Assembly: GCA_002774185.1 (NCBI GenBank)
Contig: PEZG01000030.1
Span: 1-10,943 of the forward strand
Length of the DNA: 10,943 nt
Direction of reading: 5' to 3'
Source: Candidatus Roizmanbacteria bacterium CG09_land_8_20_14_0_10_41_9
GTDB lineage: Bacteria > Patescibacteriota > Microgenomatia > UBA1406 > GWC2-37-13
Shown here piece after piece: positions 6,811-10,943 of this stretch. The position numbers were made by a program, and so were the translations under genes. The notes beneath the pieces were generated by a model. That model was not told the DNA's origin, ran no database searches, and saw only the letters and a list, made by a program, of their open reading frames with translations. How positions within the stretch are numbered: position 1 is the first letter of the stretch; the number at the start of each line of letters is the position of its first letter.

Positions 6811-7917
6811 TTACGCATATTTTATTTCTTCCCAGGGAAATCCTTCTCTTCCAAAGTGTCCATAGACAGCCGTTTTCTGGTATATGGGCCGTTTCAGATG
6901 TAGTTCCCTGAGTATCCCTCCTACCGACGTATCCAGCAGTTTTTCCATAAAGTTATTTATGATTTTTTCTGATTTTTTTGCTGTTCCAAATGTTTCAACC
7001 TCTTGTATGACGGGCCTTTTTGCGCCAATAAAATACGCTAATCGAACTTCGCACCGATCCGCAAGGTGAGAAGCTACAATATTTTTAGCAATATATCTTG
7101 CCGCATAAGCTCCGGATCGGTCGACTTTGGTCGGATCTTTGCCAGAAAATGCGCCTCCGCCGACCCTTGCGGCGCCTCCATACGTATCCACAATTATTTT
7201 TCTTCCGGTAACTCCCGTGTCTGACGCTGGTCCTCCCAGATGCCATACACCTGTCCCATTCACAATGACGTTTTTTATTGCTGTAGTAAATCCATACGTC
7301 TCAAGTATGGGCAATATGATGAGTCTATATATATCTTTTTTCACTTCCTCAACATGTACTTCTTCTGAATGGGGAACCGCTATGACAACGTGTTCTATTC
7401 CAACCGGTTTCAAACCGTTATACCGAACCGTTACTTGGGCTTTTCCGTCGGGCCGGAGATAGGGAAGAACCTTAGTCTCTCGTGATTCGTCGATTTTTCT
7501 TGTTAGCGCATGAGCCAACGTTATAGGAAGAGGCATTAAAGACGGAGTTTCGCGACAAGCATATCCAAACATCATCCCCTGATCCCCAGCACCCAACGCA
7601 TCAACTCCGACTGCGATTTCGGGTGATTGGGTATGAATTTTCGCAGCAATTGGAGAGCGAAATGAAAAGTGGTATTTTTCACTCGTATAGCCAAGTTTTT
7701 TGATCATATCCCGAACTATTTTTTTATAATTCATCCTTCCCTGTGTTGTCACTTCTCCGGCGAGATTAATAAAATCCTTAGTTGCCAGTGTTTCAACGGC
7801 AACGCGTGAATTCGTATCTTGCTCAAGAGCTGCGTCTACGATTGCATCGGAAATCTGATCGCAAATTTTATCGGGGTGTCCTGAACAAACAGATTCGGAC
7901 GTGAAGGTGGTTATCAT
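6811..7917 (-). CDS. metK: S-adenosylmethionine synthetase (methionine adenosyltransferase)
   Basis: A 368-residue cytoplasmic enzyme that makes SAM from methionine and ATP. Seen: FTSESVCSGHPDK (5-17) with H14 and D16 of the active site, GAGDQGMMFGYA (109-120), the phosphate-binding loop GGGAFSGKDPTKVDRS (253-268), and C-terminal YGHFGR (352-357) plus FPWE (360-363). It is intact and near family length. The ATG at 7915-7917 is chosen over an in-frame TTG at 7927-7929. GGA (7925-7927) lies 7 bases before the ATG, and the conserved N-terminus begins at once. Upstream lies a SAM riboswitch whose downstream hairpin covers that ribosome-binding site. It heads an apparent operon with wzt and wzm amid several methyltransferase genes, so it probably supplies their cofactor, although as a housekeeping enzyme it would serve the whole cell. 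Confidence 0.97.
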   Translation of the reverse strand: MITTFTSESVCSGHPDKICDQISDAIVDAALEQDTNSRVAVETLATKDFINLAGEVTTQGRMNYKKIVRDMIKKLGYTSEKYHFSFRSPIAAKIHTQSPEIAVGVDALGAGDQGMMFGYACRETPSLMPLPITLAHALTRKIDESRETKVLPYLRPDGKAQVTVRYNGLKPVGIEHVVIAVPHSEEVHVEEVKKDIYRLIILPILETYGFTTAIKNVIVNGTGVWHLGGPASDTGVTGRKIIVDTYGGAARVGGGAFSGKDPTKVDRSGAYAARYIAKNIVASHLADRCEVRLAYFIGAKRPVIQEVETFGTAKKSEKIINNFMEKLLDTSVGGILRELHLKRPIYQKTAVYGHFGREGFPWEEIKYA

Positions 7918-7925
7918 AGGTTTTT

Positions 7926-7954
7926 CCAACTAAATTTATAAATTCTTAAGTTGG
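7926..7954 (-). promoter_or_regulatory. Ribosome-binding-site sequestering hairpin (expression platform) of metK
   Basis: On the minus strand CCAACT (plus 7949-7954) is perfectly complementary to AGTTGG (plus 7926-7931). The intervening DNA contains the palindrome AATTTATAAATT (7933-7944), which can extend the hairpin. The 3' arm includes the two G residues of the metK Shine-Dalgarno GGA (7925-7927). There is no U-run after it, arguing for control of translation rather than termination. The 5' arm begins two bases after the 3' strand of aptamer helix P1. The expected logic is that bound SAM stabilises P1, the hairpin forms, and metK translation falls; this is inferred. Confidence 0.6.
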
Positions 7955-7955
7955 C

Positions 7956-8056
7956 GAATCGCTCCGCTCACCTGGCGGAATAGCCTTAGCACCGCGACCC
8001 CGATCGTGCGTCGGGACTCGGTTGCTGGATAGGAAAATTCCTATCGCTCTTGATTC
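7956..8056 (-). promoter_or_regulatory. SAM riboswitch aptamer (SAM-I/SAM-IV clan) upstream of metK
   Basis: On the minus strand the clan's conserved core appears in order: AGAG (plus 8047-8050), GCAACC (8020-8025) and GGTGCTAA (7986-7993). It is framed by four helices. P1 is GAATC (8052-8056) with GATTC (7956-7960). P2 is GATAGGA/TCCTATC with loop ATTT (8028-8045). P3 combines ACCG/CGGT (8019-8022 with 7991-7994) and CCCGA/TCGGG (8011-8015 with 7999-8003). P4 is TCCGC/GCGGA around CAGGTGA, with flanking GC pairs. Gene context is ideal: metK follows directly. P2 is a simple hairpin without the kink-turn or large loop of classical SAM-I, so the SAM-I/IV variant class or a further minimal form is likelier. 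Confidence 0.85.
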
Positions 8057-8065
8057 TGATTATTG

Positions 8066-8071
8066 ATTATA
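8066..8071 (-). promoter_or_regulatory. -10 box of the metK operon promoter
   Basis: A perfect TATAAT on the minus strand. Initiation about 7 bases downstream would place the RNA 5' end within a few bases of riboswitch helix P1, which begins at 8056; that spacing strengthens the call. No good -35 box is visible at the usual distance. The element overlaps the probable -35 of the divergent dehydrogenase promoter. Confidence 0.55.
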
Positions 8072-8096
8072 CACTATTATTACAATGTCATATAAT
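8068..8096 (+). promoter_or_regulatory. Promoter for the Gfo/Idh/MocA dehydrogenase gene
   Basis: TATAAT at 8091-8096 with TATACA at 8068-8073 (4 of 6 to the -35 consensus), spacer 17. Predicted initiation is near 8103, so the leader before the ATG at 8115 would be only about a dozen bases and has no Shine-Dalgarno site. The -35 shares bases with the metK -10, so the two RNA polymerases would probably exclude each other. Confidence 0.5.
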
Positions 8097-8114
8097 ATGA
8101 AAACAATTTGAAAT

Positions 8115-9155
8115 ATGAGAAAGAAAATTGGAGTCGGAATTATCGGATTAGGCAACATCTTTCCGAGACATCTCGACGCGGTAAAAAAAACCAATGGACT
8201 GGAATTAAGAGCCGTATGTGATACAAGAAAAAAAATAGCTCAAGAAATAGGTCGGCGAGAAAACGTAAATTACTACACCGATTATCACTCTCTTTTACAA
8301 GATGAGACTATTGACATTGTTTCCGTATGCACTCCAAACGGCCTCCATTTTCCAATCGGGATGGAAATAGCCAAAAAAGGAAAACATTGCATTATGGAAA
8401 AGCCTCTTGCGCTGAACTATTCCGACGCTCACAAACTGGTAACATTATTTAAAAAACAAAGGAAATGGCTGTTTCCGGTACTCCAGGTACGATACAATCC
8501 GGCAATCATGGCTTTAAAAAAATACGTAGACAAAAACTCACTTGGCAAAATATTTTCTGCTTCCGTCGTCATACGATGGTCAAGACCAAAGGAATATTTT
8601 TCGTCTAGTCCCTGGAAAGGCTCAAAAAAAATGGATGGGGGAGCCCTCCTTACTCAAGGTATTCACTATATTGACGTTATGCAGTATATTCTTGGTCCTG
8701 CCAAATCAGTGTTCGGGAAAGTAAAGAAAGTAATCCACACCATAGAGACAGAAGATACGGTAAACGCCCTTATCGACTTTAAATCAGGAGCGGGGGGGAC
8801 TATAGAATTTACCATATGCGCTTATCCTCATAATTTAGAATGCTCTCTCACTGTTCTTGGCGAAAAAGGAACTATCAAAATTGGGGGACCGGCGATGAAC
8901 GTGTGCGAATTTTGGGAAGTGAAGGATGTACCACGGCCAAAAATAGCAAAAGGATTAAAGCCAAATATATACGAAAGCGGAGGGTATGTAGGGTCATGCC
9001 CAAATCATAAATACGTTTACCAGAATGCTGTTAATGCTATCTTCAACAACAAATCCTCATCTTTAAGTGCGAATGACGCGCTTGAGTCAATTAAAATAAT
9101 TGATGGGATCAAAAGATCAGATATAACCGGAAAAGAAATAATCTTCCATTTCTAA
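8115..9155 (+). CDS. Gfo/Idh/MocA-family sugar dehydrogenase
   Basis: A 346-residue NAD(P)-dependent oxidoreductase. The N-terminal Rossmann domain has GVGIIGLGN (6-14) as the dinucleotide-binding loop. SVCTPNGLH (70-78) and IMEKPLAL (93-100) follow, where K97 of EKP is the family's catalytic lysine. The C-terminal domain has DGGALLTQGIHYIDVMQYI (174-192), with H184 and D187 at catalytic positions. The QGIHYID form and the preceding WKGSKK (167-172) resemble WlbA/WbpB-type dehydrogenases that oxidise C-3 of UDP-N-acetylglucosaminuronate, but the substrate is not proven. The likely role is to make a keto-sugar precursor for an amino sugar of the glycan. It stands alone, divergent from metK; a partner aminotransferase or acetyltransferase is not in the window. 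A G7 tract lies at 8792-8798. Confidence 0.88.
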   Translation: MRKKIGVGIIGLGNIFPRHLDAVKKTNGLELRAVCDTRKKIAQEIGRRENVNYYTDYHSLLQDETIDIVSVCTPNGLHFPIGMEIAKKGKHCIMEKPLALNYSDAHKLVTLFKKQRKWLFPVLQVRYNPAIMALKKYVDKNSLGKIFSASVVIRWSRPKEYFSSSPWKGSKKMDGGALLTQGIHYIDVMQYILGPAKSVFGKVKKVIHTIETEDTVNALIDFKSGAGGTIEFTICAYPHNLECSLTVLGEKGTIKIGGPAMNVCEFWEVKDVPRPKIAKGLKPNIYESGGYVGSCPNHKYVYQNAVNAIFNNKSSSLSANDALESIKIIDGIKRSDITGKEIIFHF

Positions 9156-9161
9156 GGATGC

Positions 9162-9198
9162 CATCTGTAAATAGCGCAAATCGGTAATCAGATGATTA
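9162..9198. other. Dyad symmetries in the gap between convergent genes (weak terminator candidate)
   Basis: The 51-base gap between two converging genes holds CATCTG (9162-9167) with CAGATG (9189-9194), and an overlapping dyad TAATCA-GA-TGATTA (9185-9198). The first has a 21-base loop and no U-run; the second would be a 5-bp stem with a 4-base loop. Neither is a convincing intrinsic terminator, but nothing else in the gap could serve. Confidence 0.2.
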
Positions 9199-9206
9199 AA
9201 TTGATT

Positions 9207-10367
9207 TCATAAACATATCTCATTAATTTCAGCGTCATACATTATATGGTTTACTTTAAGATTACGACATAAATTATGTACTTCTTTAGCATAATTTTGA
9301 TTCATACAAATAATCGCATAGTTATTTTTGCCCACTAAACAATTGGGGCTGCTAATTTGATAACCAGATAGAGGGGCATATTTACCTTGTTTATTTCTAT
9401 TTATATCTATGCAGTAGTCAACCTCGACATGATTATTTAAAAGGTGAAGGGAAAACATAACACCTTTAGTTGCCATTCCCCAAATTACTGTTTTTTTGTT
9501 GATTTTAAGTATTTTAATTTTATTGATGATCGTCTTTAAATTATTTTTGAAGTGTGTGAAAAAATTTTTATCCTTTAAATCTGGGTCATTAACTCTATAC
9601 GAATGCGCCTTTGTGAATCTATCAGAATTAATTGTGCACTCAGCCCAAATATATTGATTTTTAAAAGCCTTTGTAATGTTCGTAACGTGGGCACCTGCAG
9701 CACTGATACAATCACTGATACTTTTTTCAGTAAAATAGTTCACATGTTCATAACAAAAGTCCATAAAAGCATCGTTTTTCAAGGTCCACATGAAATCTGG
9801 GACTTCAATAAATACAGGCAAAGTTTTGGATTTTATTCTGTACTTAAAGATATGAAAAATATTTTTTAGAAAATCAATTGGAGACGGAATATGTTCCAAT
9901 GTATGTCTGAGCAAAATTAACGAAATTAAGTTTATATTATTAATATGTTCTTTCTTAAAATATTCATTAATAAACTTGACACGACCGTTATGTGAAGTTT
10001 TTGAACCCTCATAGGATGGATCAATACCCAAGCAATTAATATTTTTGTAGCGACTTGCCGTTCTCGTCAAAAAAGTCCCTTTTCCACAACCGATTTCAAT
10101 AATATTGCCACTTCTTAAATTATACCGCGATGCTAAATAATCAATAATTCCATCATAGTAACTTATGAATACCTTCGAAGGTACAGAATTATCATAGCTT
10201 TTGTCATAGACCATAAGTCTTGGATCAAAGGCACTGTTAAAAACAAATTGTTTATTGTCCATAGTAATATTCAGAGTCCCATATGGGGCCGTTTTAGCTG
10301 ATATTTGATCAAGATATACAGTATTTTGTAAGAGTGGGACTTTTTTTGAATAAAAAATCTGTATCAC
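9207..10367 (-). CDS. C-methyltransferase-like two-domain SAM-dependent methyltransferase lacking zinc cysteines
   Basis: A 386-residue protein. An N-terminal remnant (10-60: VPLLQNTVYL, TAPYG, FNSAFDPRL, YDKSYDNS) matches the start of zinc-binding sugar C-methyltransferase relatives, but both CxxC pairs are missing. The first would precede residue 10; at the second, MDNK (36-39) stands where a CPxC is usual. The SAM domain shows NIIEIGCGKGTFL (88-100), LLRHTLEH (152-159) and CYEHVNYFT (205-213). The C-terminal half is a Methyltransf_14-type domain: VIWGMATKGV (294-303), then DINRNKQGKYAPLSG (321-335). The start is GTG at 10365-10367; an in-frame TAA at 10371-10373 blocks a longer protein, and no Shine-Dalgarno is evident. 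Base composition is more AT-rich than metK or the dehydrogenase. Active C-methylation is plausible but unproven. Confidence 0.82.
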   Translation of the reverse strand: MIQIFYSKKVPLLQNTVYLDQISAKTAPYGTLNITMDNKQFVFNSAFDPRLMVYDKSYDNSVPSKVFISYYDGIIDYLASRYNLRSGNIIEIGCGKGTFLTRTASRYKNINCLGIDPSYEGSKTSHNGRVKFINEYFKKEHINNINLISLILLRHTLEHIPSPIDFLKNIFHIFKYRIKSKTLPVFIEVPDFMWTLKNDAFMDFCYEHVNYFTEKSISDCISAAGAHVTNITKAFKNQYIWAECTINSDRFTKAHSYRVNDPDLKDKNFFTHFKNNLKTIINKIKILKINKKTVIWGMATKGVMFSLHLLNNHVEVDYCIDINRNKQGKYAPLSGYQISSPNCLVGKNNYAIICMNQNYAKEVHNLCRNLKVNHIMYDAEINEICL

Positions 10368-10445
10368 TATTTATTTTTTTCTAACTCTAGGTAATTAGTA
10401 CGAAACGTAACCAAAATATAATTTTATAATAGATCCCAGATAAGA

Positions 10446-10943
10446 TTACGTTCTCTTTTTAAATACTCGAGCCATGAAATTTTTCGATAATCCTTTTATG
10501 TGTTTGCAATTCATCTGTTCCACTTGAACCACATTCAATTTTCCAAATATCGTTTTATAATTGCGAGGAAAATGTCTCCACGTTAAACCATGTTCATCTT
10601 CAATGGTAATAATGTATTGTTTCGTGATGCGTGCCATTTCTCTAAAAATCCACTCGCTGTCCCGATGGATATGTTGGAGTACCGCCATACTAAATACTAT
10701 ATCGAACTGACTATCGCCCAATTTTTTTATAATCCTTTCGACTGGAGAATTATAGATCTTTGCCGACCTGTAAAGACGAGGATAGCTTTTTTTCATGAGT
10801 TTAACTGCTTCGCTACTGATCTCGATCCCACTTAACTTCTTATAGCCAGCTTGAGATAGGTAATACAGATTCCTTCCTACGTTGCACCCGATCTCGATGA
10901 TGTTAGTTTGGGAAGACTTCGTATACCGTTTGACGATACTGAC
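10446..10943 (-). CDS. SAM-dependent methyltransferase, 5' end outside window
   Basis: 165 residues of a minus-strand gene that enters from beyond the right edge. The frame stays open to the last base, well upstream of an internal Met codon at 10794-10796, so the true start lies outside. The visible N-terminal part has NIIEIGCNVGRNLYYLSQAG (motif I) and GIEISSEAVKLM (motif II with the acidic ribose contact). FDIVFSMAVLQHIHRDSEWI and the strand-5 segment QYIITIEDEHG follow. This is a Methyltransf_11/25-type Rossmann domain. Its TAA/TGA-proximal end (VFKKRT) is 78 bases upstream of the GTG of the next gene, with no clear promoter or terminator between, so the two may be cotranscribed. Substrate unknown; glycan modification by context. 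Confidence 0.85.
   Translation of the reverse strand, partial: VSIVKRYTKSSQTNIIEIGCNVGRNLYYLSQAGYKKLSGIEISSEAVKLMKKSYPRLYRSAKIYNSPVERIIKKLGDSQFDIVFSMAVLQHIHRDSEWIFREMARITKQYIITIEDEHGLTWRHFPRNYKTIFGKLNVVQVEQMNCKHIKGLSKNFMARVFKKRT

Noticed and set aside
7127..7462. 111-residue open frame on the plus strand opposite metK
   Set aside because: It is antisense to the strongly conserved metK, has no family features or ribosome-binding site, and its composition mirrors metK codon structure.
7918..7929. TTG start for metK giving four extra residues
   Set aside because: It lies inside the sequestering hairpin and has no ribosome-binding site, while the ATG at 7915-7917 has GGA at good spacing and matches family N-termini.
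7926..7954. Intrinsic transcription terminator in the metK leader
   Set aside because: The hairpin is followed by AAAAACC on the transcript strand, not a U-run, and its arm overlaps the ribosome-binding site, which fits translational control better.
10446..10796. A complete 116-residue gene starting at the Met codon at 10794-10796
   Set aside because: The frame stays open to the window edge and the upstream part encodes SAM-binding motif I, so that Met is internal and the gene is partial.
1..10943. CRISPR arrays, insertion sequences, tRNA genes
   Set aside because: No regularly spaced direct repeats, transposase motifs, terminal inverted repeats or cloverleaf-like sequences were seen; the structured RNA at 7956-8056 has the SAM-riboswitch core instead.

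Overview
The window is an AT-rich, densely packed piece of a bacterial surface-glycan (O-antigen-like or capsule-like) locus. TGA acts as an ordinary stop codon here (for example at 1678-1680, 4588-4590 and 5265-5267), so the code is standard. Recognisable Shine-Dalgarno sites are sparse, coding density is very high, and the MetK has a variant N-terminal motif (CSGHPDKICD). These traits would fit a candidate-phylum bacterium, possibly of the Patescibacteria/CPR type, but I cannot fix the phylum from this sequence. There are no tRNA or rRNA genes, insertion sequences or CRISPR arrays that I can see.

Layout. (1) 1-790, minus strand: 5' part of a sugar C-methyltransferase that runs off the left edge. 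(2) 862-5267, plus strand: a five-gene operon with every junction overlapping. It encodes a zinc-ribbon methyltransferase, a family 2 glycosyltransferase, a CmcI/Methyltransf_24-like methyltransferase, a GT4-type glycosyltransferase and a MetW-like methyltransferase. It starts from a divergent promoter region and ends at an A/T-rich stem shared with the converging operon. (3) 8070-5282, minus strand: promoter, SAM riboswitch, metK, wzt, wzm. This joins S-adenosylmethionine synthesis to a polysaccharide ABC exporter in one apparent transcription unit. (4) 8115-9155, plus strand: a Gfo/Idh/MocA sugar dehydrogenase transcribed divergently from metK, with overlapping promoter elements. (5) 9207-10367 and 10446-10943, minus strand: a C-methyltransferase-like two-domain protein that has lost its zinc-binding cysteines, then a partial methyltransferase cut by the right edge.

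How the genes fit together. The glycosyltransferases assemble a glycan, the dehydrogenase probably oxidises a nucleotide sugar for it, and up to six methyltransferase-fold proteins may decorate it or its precursors. Wzm/Wzt would export the lipid-linked product. All the methyltransferases would draw on S-adenosylmethionine, and the gene for its synthesis lies inside the locus behind its own SAM-sensing RNA. The most notable element is that RNA: a compact four-helix SAM-I/SAM-IV-clan aptamer at 7956-8056, with an unusually simple P2 helix. It is followed by a hairpin at 7926-7954 that buries the metK ribosome-binding site, and it heads an operon that also contains the exporter.
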